A stretch of DNA of 64,000 nucleotides from CAZYTX01 sp964650485 (GTDB taxonomy: Bacteria; RBG-13-61-14; DATKZS01): contig CAZYTX010000004.1 in the NCBI GenBank assembly GCA_964650485.1, positions 1-64,000 on the forward strand. The letters are read 5' to 3'. Below are positions 1-7,908 of this stretch, piece by piece (position 1 is the stretch's first letter; each line of letters begins with the position of its first letter). A program made the translations under genes and the position numbers. The notes beneath the pieces are model-generated. The model saw only the letters and a program-made list of their open reading frames with translations, searched no databases and had not been told where the DNA came from.

Positions 1-145
1 GCGCCGTGCAGGGAACCGGGGCGATATGGTTCCAAGTACTACTTGGCGGGCAGGGAGTCCCTGCTTACAAACCGCCCCGTTATTGTGCACAAAGAAGCGC
101 CGTGCAGGGAGACGGGGCGATATGGTTCCAAGTACTACTTGGCGG
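1..145. repeat. two 49-bp direct repeats, 96-bp period
   Basis: Positions 1-49 and 97-145 are the same 49 bases apart from two adjacent substitutions (AC versus GA). Each copy carries the odd palindrome CCAAGTACTACTTGG (32-46 and 128-142). The spacer holds another perfect odd palindrome, GCAGGGAGTCCCTGC (50-64). The first copy starts exactly at the window edge, so the array may continue upstream. Nothing here looks convincingly coding. Confidence 0.85.
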
Positions 146-176
146 CGTGTTTTGGCGTATACGGGGGGAAACGCTG

Positions 177-242
177 CCGTTTATCCATGTAAACGATACC
201 GTTTACACGGGTGTACGGCGCCGTTCACACGGGTATACGGCG
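177..242. repeat. 22-bp tandem repeat, about three units
   Basis: Units 199-220 and 221-242 differ at only two positions. Both run from CCGTT through CACGGGT to TACGGCG. A more diverged unit of equal length occupies 177-198 and starts CCGTTTA. The array ends about 50 bases before the start of the small gene at 295. Confidence 0.75.
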
Positions 243-294
243 GACAGGGGCGTTAGAGGTGTCATGTTTCGTAACTTACTGTTTTGTCGTGGCA

Positions 295-549
295 ATGAAT
301 AAGGGGAAAATTTTTTCGGCGGCCCTGATGCGTTTGATGCAAAAATTATCGGCCTTTTTGACCGGGGCTTTGGAGATGGTGCCCGACGACTGGGGCGAGG
401 TGTACCATGGTCTTTGCAGGGAGACGGTAAAGATAGTGCGGGGCAGGGGCTTGCCCGAGGGCGCGGCGCGCCTGGCCGTGGCCGGGCTGGTGCTGGCTGA
501 GGCGGCCGTTGAGAGCTCGGGGTCGGGCAGCGAGGTGCTTTTGAAGTGA
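295..549 (+). CDS. small hypothetical protein (84 aa)
   Basis: I do not recognise this protein. From the ATG at 295 it starts MNKGKIFSAALMRLMQ and is predicted to be helical, with a hydrophobic patch at residues 14-26 and an Ala/Leu-rich helix at residues 60-75. An upstream in-frame start at 211 would translate the tandem repeat and is less likely. No clear Shine-Dalgarno sequence is visible. It runs towards the minus-strand gene ending at 593. Its GC-rich third positions resemble neighbouring genes, which is the main support for it being real. Confidence 0.4.
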   Translation: MNKGKIFSAALMRLMQKLSAFLTGALEMVPDDWGEVYHGLCRETVKIVRGRGLPEGAARLAVAGLVLAEAAVESSGSGSEVLLK

Positions 550-592
550 GGGCTTTATTGTCTTGTGCGGCGCTGAAGAGGGAACAGGCGGG

Positions 593-2710
593 TCATCTCC
601 CCCACCGCACCCTGTACTTGTGTCGTATGTTCTCGATGATCCTCTCGTACTCCGCGGTCTTGTCGTCCCCGGGGGAGAGGAGGGAGTACTTCATGAGCTC
701 GTCCCTGGCCTTGTCCAGTGAGACCCCGTCATAAGCCCCGTATAACAGATAAACGTTCATCAGCTTCCAGTGCACCAGTGCGTTATCAGGCAGGACATCG
801 GCCAGTGCCAGGTACAGGTGCCTTGCATGCTCGACGTAGCCTTGCCTGAACAGCTTGTTGGCATCGGCCAACACTCTTTGCGCGTTTTCTTTAGTGACTT
901 GTATATCGAGCTTGAAAGGCGGAGCGCCCGGCTTGTACACGCTGAAGAGCTTGTTGTACTCCTCCAGGTAGCGCCGATACACCAGCCCGGCGTCCGGGAA
1001 GGGGTCCGCGGCCGTTATCAGGGGCTTCAGCCCCCGCCTGTACTTGTTCACCGACATGCTCCCTATGAACACGTAGTCCCCTTCCCTGTTCTTTATCTGC
1101 TCTCTTACGCCCTCCACCGTCTCCGCCACCCTCACGTGATGGCCGTCAAGGTAGTAGGCGAAAAACATCTTGCGGGCGATGATCCTGGCGCCCGGCTTGA
1201 TGCCGAGCTTTGCCTTTGCGTCAAGCGCGATCTCTTTGTGGCCGGACACGGTCTTTGCGCGGAAGTCCTCGTAAAAGTGCTTCACGTACCTGGCCTGTTT
1301 GTAAGAATCGAACAGGTAGTGGCCCGCCGCGAGGCCGACTGCCGCGATGAGAATGACGGAAAAATACGTGGCGCGCGTGTCATGGAAGAACCTCTTTGGA
1401 AGCAGGGGCAGGAGGGCCGCTCCCCTGCCGGCCCACAGTGTGGATAGCACCACAGCGGGAAGGTAGTACCTTACGGTCACCATGTGAGGCGTGATAAAGG
1501 CATATGCCGCCATTACGGCCAGGACCCAGGCCCAGAGCGCGATTTCAATCGCCCGTCCCAGACGTCCGCGGGAGGGCATCAACACCATACCCAACACCAC
1601 CAGGACCCAGAAGGTCCAGGCAAACCCCTTTACAACCTGCGAGGTATAGTCCGCGGTGAGCCGTATTGTCTTGACCGCGGCCTTTATGGGATTGAAGGAC
1701 ACCTCGGCGGGCGCTTTATCCCTGCTCTCTTCCTCGTCCTCATCTTCCATGGCCCTGGGCCCCTCCCCTCTTTCATATCCCATCAGGTCGGCTTTCATGC
1801 TCTGCACCTGGCGCAGGGAGGGCTTCCACTCGCCCGTATGCACCCTGATGAATATCCAGAAGGGTGAGGAGACCACAATGAAGGCGGCCAGGCAGGCTGC
1901 GGCCAGGGTCCCTGTCGTTTTCCACGGCCATTCCAGCAGGCAACCCGAGATCACTATCAGGCCGAGGGCAATAAACACGTATCCGAAGCCTATGTCACGG
2001 GTCAGGTAGGAAAGAACGCAGGCAACGCCCAAAAGAAGCGCGCGCCAGACAACCGGTCTCTCGATCAAGACAAGCACAAAGAACACCGAGCCCGCGGTCA
2101 ACAGCGCAAACGCGTCCTCGGTCAGGACATGGCCCGTGTACCTCAAGGCCAGTGGATTAATGGAGTACAAAAGGCAGGCCATAAAACCAGCCCACTTGCC
2201 CCCGAGCTTCACCCCGGCGAAAAACAGCGGCACTACAGCCAGCGCCGCCATAAAAAGAGATATCCATGCTCCTGCAAGCTCGGGGTCTGCCCCCAGCTTC
2301 ATACCCGCGGCAATAAGCGCGGGATAAAACGGCACCAGGCGCCTGGACTTGGCAAACCCCTCGGCTAAATCGTAGTCCCCCTGGAAGTACTCGCCCGAGG
2401 CTATCTCCTGGGCCAGGGCCAGGTACTGGAAGGAGTCCGGGCTCTTGGGGTAGAAATGTGCCACCCACACCCGCATCGCGAATGTAAAAACAATACAGGC
2501 CACGACGAGCAAGGCGGGATGAGAGACCACATTGCCTGCCTTGTGTAGAGACGGCGGAATTGTGGGCCCCGGCCCGGCGCCTGATCCGTCCCGGTCAGCG
2601 GCCTGGCGTCCGGCTTTGTCAGGCCCTCTGCCCTCATCCTTCTTCTTGCCGGCCTTTTCAGGCTGCGTCCGCTCTTTCGAGCTCTTCTTCTTTTTTTTCC
2701 TCTTGGCCAC
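593..2710 (-). CDS. GT39/ArnT-like polytopic membrane protein with TPR-like tail
   Basis: This is probably a polyprenyl-phosphate-dependent glycosyltransferase of the GT-C fold. The first 60 residues are cytoplasmic and extremely Lys/Arg-rich (MAKRKKKKK then KKKDEGR). About ten hydrophobic segments follow between residues 63 and 480. The first extracytoplasmic loop contains YPKSPDSFQYLALAQ, the position where GT39/PMT enzymes carry their acidic catalytic pair, and RLVPFYPALIA follows. The last 200 residues are soluble, with helix pairs (FRQGYVEHARHLYLALAD) resembling TPR repeats. The start is GTG; an overlapping ATG at 2718 is in another frame. No neighbour reveals the acceptor. The family assignment is good and the substrate is unknown. 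Confidence 0.72.
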   Translation of the reverse strand: MAKRKKKKKSSKERTQPEKAGKKKDEGRGPDKAGRQAADRDGSGAGPGPTIPPSLHKAGNVVSHPALLVVACIVFTFAMRVWVAHFYPKSPDSFQYLALAQEIASGEYFQGDYDLAEGFAKSRRLVPFYPALIAAGMKLGADPELAGAWISLFMAALAVVPLFFAGVKLGGKWAGFMACLLYSINPLALRYTGHVLTEDAFALLTAGSVFFVLVLIERPVVWRALLLGVACVLSYLTRDIGFGYVFIALGLIVISGCLLEWPWKTTGTLAAACLAAFIVVSSPFWIFIRVHTGEWKPSLRQVQSMKADLMGYERGEGPRAMEDEDEEESRDKAPAEVSFNPIKAAVKTIRLTADYTSQVVKGFAWTFWVLVVLGMVLMPSRGRLGRAIEIALWAWVLAVMAAYAFITPHMVTVRYYLPAVVLSTLWAGRGAALLPLLPKRFFHDTRATYFSVILIAAVGLAAGHYLFDSYKQARYVKHFYEDFRAKTVSGHKEIALDAKAKLGIKPGARIIARKMFFAYYLDGHHVRVAETVEGVREQIKNREGDYVFIGSMSVNKYRRGLKPLITAADPFPDAGLVYRRYLEEYNKLFSVYKPGAPPFKLDIQVTKENAQRVLADANKLFRQGYVEHARHLYLALADVLPDNALVHWKLMNVYLLYGAYDGVSLDKARDELMKYSLLSPGDDKTAEYERIIENIRHKYRVRWGR

Positions 2711-2716
2711 GGCTTC

Positions 2717-2745
2717 ATATTATTAACCGGCAGTATCGGTGTCAA
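2717..2745 (-). promoter_or_regulatory. sigma-70-like promoter for the GT39-like gene
   Basis: On the minus strand TTGACA (2745-2740) is followed after 17 bases by TAATAT (2722-2717). The -35 is perfect and the -10 matches at four of six positions. The predicted transcription start would lie almost on the GTG start codon, implying a very short or absent leader. Confidence 0.4.
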
Positions 2746-2773
2746 CACGAATAAACCTCCAGACATCTCTCGC

Positions 2774-2803
2774 TTGTGGCATGCGGCAATGAGTGTATAT
2801 AAT
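2774..2803 (+). promoter_or_regulatory. sigma-70-like promoter for rpe
   Basis: TTGTGG (2774-2779), an 18-base spacer and a perfect TATAAT (2798-2803) lie 31 bases before the rpe start codon. AGAGG at 2823-2827 can act as its ribosome binding site. Confidence 0.55.
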
Positions 2804-2834
2804 GGTGGGGACAATTTATCTATGAGAGGTAAGC

Positions 2835-3575
2835 ATGAGTAAGTCTAAGAGGAGTGCAGGCAAGAAGAGCACGGGAAAGGGCGTAATCATAGCCCCCTCC
2901 ATCCTCTCCGCTGACTTCGGCAGGCTCGGCGCCGAGGTGAAAGCGGTTGACAAGGCGGGCGCGGACTGGATACACGTGGACGTGATGGACGGGAGGTTCG
3001 TGCCCAACATCACCATCGGTCCCATGGTGGTCAAGGCTGTGCGGAAAGCCACCGACCTGCCCCTGGACGTGCACCTGATGATCGTGGAGCCGGAGAAATA
3101 CATTGACGAGTTCGTGGCCGCGGGCGCGGACATAATAACCGTACACGCGGAGGCATGTTCCCACCTGCACCGGGTAATCCAGCAGATAAAGGAGGCCGGC
3201 AAGAAGCTAAAGCCCAAGAAAGAGGTCATGGCAGGGGTGTCCCTGAACCCGGCCACGTCACTTGCGGCCATCGAGTACATACTGCCCGAGCTTGACATGG
3301 TCCTTCTTATGAGCGTGAACCCGGGCTTCGGCGGCCAGGAGTTCATCCCCGCGAGCATAGACAAGATACAGGACCTGAGCTGGCTCGCGGACGACATGGG
3401 ACTTGAGAACTTATTAATACAGGTGGACGGCGGCATCAACCTGGACAACATAGGCCCGGCAACACAGGCCGGCGCAAAAGCATTCGTGGCCGGCAACACC
3501 GTGTTCAGCGCACAAGACTACAAGAAGATCATCCGCGAGCTCAAAGACCGGGCCAAGGCCGCACCCGAAGAGTGA
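2835..3575 (+). CDS. rpe: ribulose-phosphate 3-epimerase
   Basis: This enzyme interconverts ribulose 5-phosphate and xylulose 5-phosphate in the pentose phosphate pathway. The 246-residue product is a single TIM barrel after a 17-residue Lys/Ser-rich extension not usual in the family. Family motifs are in order: IIAPSILSADFGRLG with the conserved Ser, the metal-site stretch HVDVMDGRFVPN, LDVHLMI, MSVNPGFGGQEF and QVDGGI near residue 197. VAGNTVF closes the barrel. Its own promoter lies upstream and the gene is divergent from the GT39-like gene. Confidence 0.95.
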   Translation: MSKSKRSAGKKSTGKGVIIAPSILSADFGRLGAEVKAVDKAGADWIHVDVMDGRFVPNITIGPMVVKAVRKATDLPLDVHLMIVEPEKYIDEFVAAGADIITVHAEACSHLHRVIQQIKEAGKKLKPKKEVMAGVSLNPATSLAAIEYILPELDMVLLMSVNPGFGGQEFIPASIDKIQDLSWLADDMGLENLLIQVDGGINLDNIGPATQAGAKAFVAGNTVFSAQDYKKIIRELKDRAKAAPEE

Positions 3576-3658
3576 GCCACAACGGGTAACACATAGCTAT
3601 TGTGCGGCCGAAGCGAGCAGGTTGTGAGGAAAAGGCTTTAGGCTTGGGTCTTGAGGAA

Positions 3659-3693
3659 CTCAACACTCACACCTCATCCCTCACACCTCAAGA
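3659..3693 (-). repeat. GAGGTGTGAGG-type repeat at a gene 3' end
   Basis: On the minus strand, directly after the TAG stop of the nitroreductase gene, the sequence runs TCTTGAGGTGTGAGGGATGA and then GGTGTGAG. A near-identical stretch occurs at 18926-18966 at the end of another gene. See also 51451-51475 and 57459-57478. Confidence 0.6.
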
Positions 3694-4404
3694 CTAAAAC
3701 CTCTCCTGCCTCAGCGGCCCCACTGCCTGGGCCAGCCTGAGCTTCCTGTTGTCCGGCAGGCCCATGAGCCCGGTCACCCGGTCGAAAGCCACCAGCGCGA
3801 ACACGGTGGAGCCGAGATCCATGGCCGCGGCCATGAGATACGCGCTCTGCACCATGCAGCCTATCTCCACGTCAGCCCACTTCTCCTCCAAGCCCAGCAT
3901 CCTTTTATTGTCTATAACGTAGAGGATGTCCATGGCCGCGCGCTTGAGACCCGGCTGGGTGATTGGCACCTTGGAGCGGATGTCTTTGTCCGCCTGCTTC
4001 ACCAGCTTGTGCTCTTTGGGAACGAACAGGTATACGCCCTGCGGAAGGGCGGCGTAAACCTCGACCGGGTAGCGGGCCACTGCCGACGGGGTGGTGCGAT
4101 GGCCGTCCTTTCTGTTCACTCCGTTGGCCGCCCACATGATCCTCGAGACCTGTTCCATAGTGAGTTGCTTGTCAGGGTCGAAGGACCGCTCGGTACTTCG
4201 CTGAAGCAGGGCCTGGTCCAGCGGCACGGAAAGGTCTTTTTCAAAGCGGGGAAAAACGATCTCATCCGGGCCGGCCTTTGGCTTTCCCTCGCCCGGGTCG
4301 GACGGCAGCCCCTTTGCACGGGCCCGCATCCCCCTAAACACAGCAGCAGCGCCTGCTCCGGCTACAAAAGCCTTTGAGAAGAACTCTCTTCTCCTTTTGT
4401 CCAT
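3694..4404 (-). CDS. Tat-exported SagB/ThcOx-family nitroreductase-like protein
   Basis: This is a flavin-dependent nitroreductase-fold protein of the SagB-type oxidase/dehydrogenase group. The N-terminus has a Tat-like signal: KRRREFFSKAF, then AGAGAAAVFRGMRARA. The nitroreductase domain covers residues 60-230, with QRSTERSFDP (the family's RRSxR flavin-phosphate contact), a middle LYVIDN strand and VEIGCMVQSAYLMAAAMDLG, the family's helix before the C-terminus. It starts 13 bases after the ecfT stop and is probably the last gene of an ecfA-ecfT operon. Its substrate is unknown. Cofactor loading before Tat export would suit a flavin enzyme (inference). Confidence 0.8.
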   Translation of the reverse strand: MDKRRREFFSKAFVAGAGAAAVFRGMRARAKGLPSDPGEGKPKAGPDEIVFPRFEKDLSVPLDQALLQRSTERSFDPDKQLTMEQVSRIMWAANGVNRKDGHRTTPSAVARYPVEVYAALPQGVYLFVPKEHKLVKQADKDIRSKVPITQPGLKRAAMDILYVIDNKRMLGLEEKWADVEIGCMVQSAYLMAAAMDLGSTVFALVAFDRVTGLMGLPDNRKLRLAQAVGPLRQERF

Positions 4405-4417
4405 GACACCCCTCCTA

Positions 4418-5194
4418 TCATAGAATTCCTATTCCATAAATCCTGGCAATGACCTCCATGCAAACGATCGCGCACATGATAACAAGAGCGGCCGCGTCAT
4501 TCCATCCCGCTTTATAAGCGTGCAGAGGACCCCTGCGAACTCCCAGCCCGAACCCCTTTGACTCCAGGGCAATGGCCAGGTTGTCCGTTCTCCTGAGCGC
4601 GCTGGCGGACACCGGCACCAGCAGGGGCACGTAGCTCCTCATCCTGCTTACGAGGCCGCCCGAGGCCGGGTCCAGGCCCCGTGCCCGCTGTGCGTCCATG
4701 ATGGTCCTTACCGTGTCCGCGAAAAGAGGCACCAGCCTGAATGACAGCGACATGGCAAAGCTTATTGAAAAAGGCAGGCCCAGCCTGGTGAGCCCGTAGC
4801 TGAACTCCTCCACCGGGGTGGCGGCCAGGAAGATGAGCCCGCAGAATACCATGAGGTCAAGGCGCACGCCCATGCCCGCGCCGAAAAGCATGCCTTCAAT
4901 CGTTACTGTCAAGGGGCCGAGGGACGCGATCACACGCTCTCCGTGATAGGCCACGCTCCATATGCCAAAGCTCGCAAAAGCGATCAAGAACAGGAGCCAA
5001 GCCACTCTTGCAAGGTTCTTTAAAGCGCCTGCACGCACTCCGAAAATGCCGTAGATAAAGGCTAGAGCGAGGAGATAGAGGGGGTGTTCCAAAAGCAGCG
5101 CGGACACGAACCCCAAAAAGAGCAGCACCACCTTGGTGACCGGGTGCAGCCGGTGCAAGACGCTCTCCGCGTGTACGTAAAAGCCGGACGACAT
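4418..5194 (-). CDS. ecfT: ECF transporter transmembrane subunit EcfT (CbiQ family)
   Basis: This is the membrane scaffold of an energy-coupling-factor importer, linking the ATPases to a substrate-binding S component. The 258 residues contain five to six hydrophobic segments. The two coupling-helix signatures are visible: DAQRARGLDP near residue 168 and ALESKGFG near residue 212 (the family's two A-R-G/S-K-G motifs that contact the ATPases). The start ATG shares one base with the TGA of the ATPase gene (TGATG), so the two are translationally coupled. No S component is in the window, so the substrate (vitamin or metal ion) cannot be given. Confidence 0.88.
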   Translation of the reverse strand: MSSGFYVHAESVLHRLHPVTKVVLLFLGFVSALLLEHPLYLLALAFIYGIFGVRAGALKNLARVAWLLFLIAFASFGIWSVAYHGERVIASLGPLTVTIEGMLFGAGMGVRLDLMVFCGLIFLAATPVEEFSYGLTRLGLPFSISFAMSLSFRLVPLFADTVRTIMDAQRARGLDPASGGLVSRMRSYVPLLVPVSASALRRTDNLAIALESKGFGLGVRRGPLHAYKAGWNDAAALVIMCAIVCMEVIARIYGIGIL

Positions 5195-6864
5195 CAGGCG
5201 CGCCTCCGGGCCGCACTCAGGAACTCTTCCACAGTGAGCACTGATGCTCCCATCTCCTTTGCAAACGCGGTTACAGGGGGCATGGTAAGGCCGGCCTTGC
5301 TCAAAAGCTCCTCGTCAGATAGCACGCTCCTGGCCGGACCGTCCCCCAGCACCTTGCCGTGGTCCATGAGGATGCAGCGGGCAGCGTACTCGGCCGCCAC
5401 CCACACGGTGTGGGTTATAACGATCACTGTCCTGCCCTCCTGGTTCAGGTCTTTTAAGAGGTCCATCACCGCCTTCTGGGCAGGGTAGTCCAGGCCGGTG
5501 GTGGGCTCGTCGAGCACGATGATCCCGGGCTCGGCAGCGAGCACGGACGCGATTGCAACCCGCTGCCTGAACCCCTTTGTGAGCATGAAGGGGTCCTGGT
5601 CTTCGCACCCAACAAGGCCCACCATTTTCAAGGCTTTTACAACCCGCTCTTCAACCTCGGAGTCGGAAAAGCCGAAGTTCCTGGGAGCGAACGCCGCCTC
5701 ATCAAACACCCGGGCCGCGAAAATCTGGTGGTCCGGGTCCTGGAACACGAACCCCACCCTGCGGCCGAGTTCCGAGACCCCTGTCTCCCTGGTGTCTTTA
5801 TTCTCGATGCTCACCGCGCCCGAGGTGGGCTTTAGCAGGCCGTTCAGGTGCTTTACCAGGGTGGTCTTGCCCGAGCCGTTCCTCCCGAGCACGGCCACGA
5901 ACTCGCCCGCGCGGATTTGTATGTCCACGCCTTTTAATGCCTCGATCCCGTCGGGGTAGGAATGGACCAGGCCCTCTGCCCTGATGATCTCTTGGCCGGG
6001 TTCTTTTTCCTCGCGGCCGGTAAAAGCTGTGCCGTCCAGCTCTATGCCCTTTTGCCGGAGTATGTCTGCGGCCTCTTTTACGTCCACGGGCTTTTCGGAA
6101 ATCCCCAGACCGTTGAACACCCGCACCAGGTCCGGCGGCCTCACTCCCAGGGATGACAAACGCTCCGGGTCCCAAAGCGCCTCGTCCGCGCGCTGGTCCA
6201 CCACCTTGGCGCCTGAGTCCAGGCCCGCGATCCTGTCCGCGTGCCAGAGCAGGTCCGGCTCGTGCTCGGCCAGTATAACGGTGAATCCCTTCTGGCAGAG
6301 TTCAGCCACCATCTGGGCCACCTCGGTCCGGGCCTCGGGGTCAAGGTCGGTCACGGGCTCGTCCAGGCAGAGGATGGTGGGCGAGAGGGAGAGCACCGTG
6401 GCCATGGCCAGCCGCTGCTTCTGGCCGCCCGACAAAGTGGCCGGGTCCCGGGACCGGAACCCATCCAAGCCAACTGCTTTCAGTGACTCGGCAACCCTCT
6501 GCTTGATCTCATCGGTTTCAAGACCCAGGTTCTCAGGGCCGAATGCAACGTCAAGCTCCGCGGTGGTTGAGAAGAGCTGGCTGTCAAAGTCCTGGAACAC
6601 TATGCCCACCGTGCGGGAGAGCTCGGCCGGCCGGGCCCCTGAAACGTCCTCGCCAAGCACCCGGACCGCCCCCTGGAAATCACCCTTGTAGCTCGCCGGC
6701 ACCAGCCTGTTCATGCACTTTAGCAGGGTGGACTTGCCGGCGCCGGTAAGACCGACCACGGCAACGCGCTCGCCCCGGCTGGCAGCAAAGTCAACCCCCT
6801 TGAGGGCGTCATCCGCGCCGCCCCGATAGCGAAACCGCACTCCCATAAGCTCCACCGCAAGCAT
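5194..6864 (-). CDS. ECF transporter ATPase, two fused ABC domains (EcfA1-EcfA2)
   Basis: This energises the ECF importer with EcfT. The 556-residue protein contains two ABC domains. The first has Walker A GLTGAGKST, signature LSGGQKQR and Walker B ILCLDEP. The second has Walker A GRNGSGKTT, Walker B IIVLDEPTTGLD and a degenerate signature, LTKGFRQR, in place of LSGGQ. In such heterodimer-like fusions one composite site is often inactive, which would fit. I set the start at the ATG at 6864. The frame is open further upstream, but that stretch overlaps the aroE promoter and start and lacks homology-like features. Confidence 0.88.
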   Translation of the reverse strand: MLAVELMGVRFRYRGGADDALKGVDFAASRGERVAVVGLTGAGKSTLLKCMNRLVPASYKGDFQGAVRVLGEDVSGARPAELSRTVGIVFQDFDSQLFSTTAELDVAFGPENLGLETDEIKQRVAESLKAVGLDGFRSRDPATLSGGQKQRLAMATVLSLSPTILCLDEPVTDLDPEARTEVAQMVAELCQKGFTVILAEHEPDLLWHADRIAGLDSGAKVVDQRADEALWDPERLSSLGVRPPDLVRVFNGLGISEKPVDVKEAADILRQKGIELDGTAFTGREEKEPGQEIIRAEGLVHSYPDGIEALKGVDIQIRAGEFVAVLGRNGSGKTTLVKHLNGLLKPTSGAVSIENKDTRETGVSELGRRVGFVFQDPDHQIFAARVFDEAAFAPRNFGFSDSEVEERVVKALKMVGLVGCEDQDPFMLTKGFRQRVAIASVLAAEPGIIVLDEPTTGLDYPAQKAVMDLLKDLNQEGRTVIVITHTVWVAAEYAARCILMDHGKVLGDGPARSVLSDEELLSKAGLTMPPVTAFAKEMGASVLTVEEFLSAARRRA

Positions 6865-6924
6865 TAACGCCCCGAGGCTTTCGATTATGCGTTGTTTGGC
6901 CTCGCTATTCAATTCATCCTCACT

Positions 6925-6953
6925 TTGATAGCCGCTCGCGGCAATGATAAAAT
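6925..6953 (+). promoter_or_regulatory. sigma-70-like promoter for aroE
   Basis: TTGATA (6925-6930), 17 bases and TAAAAT (6948-6953) each match the consensus at five of six positions. The aroE ATG follows 37 bases later with GGAGG at 6980-6984. Confidence 0.6.
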
Positions 6954-6990
6954 TTTCAGTCCGGTAATACGTAATAAATGGAGGAATGTC

Positions 6991-7842
6991 ATGATTGACG
7001 CCAGGACCTCGGTCTGCTGCATAATCGGGGACCCGGTGGAGCACTCGGCCTCCCCGGCCATGCACAACGCAGCCTACAAAGCCGCGGGCATGAACCGGGC
7101 GTACCTCGCCTTCCGGGTGACGAACCTTGAAGCCGCGGTCAAAGGCATCCGTGCGCTTAACATAAGAGGCGTGTCCGTGACCATCCCGCACAAGGTGGCG
7201 GTGATGGAGCTTCTTGACAGGCTCGACCCGGTGGCCGAGTGGATCGGGTCGGTGAACACCATTGTGAACGATGATGGCATGCTCACCGGGCTTAACACCG
7301 ACGGTGCCGGGGCCATGAAGGCGCTTGTTGACGCGGGTGTGGAGCTTTCAGGGAAACGGGTGCTCATGCTGGGCTCGGGCGGAGCCGGCCGGGCCATAGC
7401 CATAACCCTTGCTGCCAGGGCCGGGATTACGAGCATGGCCATAATAGGCGTGGTGGAGGATGAGCTCTCAAGGCTTGCCGCGGACGTTACGCAAAAGACA
7501 AAGGTCCCCGCGGAGTGGCACCTCATGGGTGAGGAGCGGCTTGCCGCGGAGCTTGACCGGGCTGAGGTGGTGCTTCACTGCACTCCGGTGGGCATGCACC
7601 CAGAGGTGGATGCATCGGTGGTCCCGGCCAAGCTCTGGCGGCCGGGCCTTTTTGTCATGGACATAGTGTACAACCCGGCCGAGACCAGGCTCATGAGGGA
7701 GGCCCGGGCCGCGGGATGCGAGGTTGTATACGGCGCGGAGATGCTTCTAAACCAGGCGGTCCTCCAGTTCGAGGCCTGGACCGGGCAAGAGGCCCCCCAA
7801 AAGGAGATGAGAGAGGCCCTGAAAGAGGCTCTGGGAATTTAA
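6991..7842 (+). CDS. aroE: shikimate dehydrogenase
   Basis: This NADPH-dependent enzyme reduces 3-dehydroshikimate to shikimate in aromatic amino-acid synthesis. The 283-residue product shows the substrate-domain motifs GDPVEHSASPAMHNAA and VSVTIPHKVAVMELLD, with the catalytic Lys in PHK, then GSVNTIV and GLNTDGAGAM with the catalytic Asp. The dinucleotide fold follows with LMLGSGGAGRAIA (GxGGxxxA). NQAVLQFEAWTG closes the protein in the family manner. The ATG at 6991 is chosen because of the GGAGG seven bases upstream and because the family starts just before this point. Confidence 0.95.
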   Translation: MIDARTSVCCIIGDPVEHSASPAMHNAAYKAAGMNRAYLAFRVTNLEAAVKGIRALNIRGVSVTIPHKVAVMELLDRLDPVAEWIGSVNTIVNDDGMLTGLNTDGAGAMKALVDAGVELSGKRVLMLGSGGAGRAIAITLAARAGITSMAIIGVVEDELSRLAADVTQKTKVPAEWHLMGEERLAAELDRAEVVLHCTPVGMHPEVDASVVPAKLWRPGLFVMDIVYNPAETRLMREARAAGCEVVYGAEMLLNQAVLQFEAWTGQEAPQKEMREALKEALGI

Positions 7843-7908
7843 GCGCGGAGCCAGAATCTTTTCGCACAATTAAAACCGGAAAACCTGAAAAGGCGGGGAG
7901 ACAAGATC

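Noticed and set aside
1..145. CRISPR array
   Set aside because: Only two repeats with a 47-base spacer exist and the repeats are 49 bp with palindromes in the wrong places; no cas genes are present.
6865..7191. N-terminal extension of the ECF ATPase
   Set aside because: The extended frame lacks ABC-like sequence and overlaps the divergent aroE promoter and coding start.
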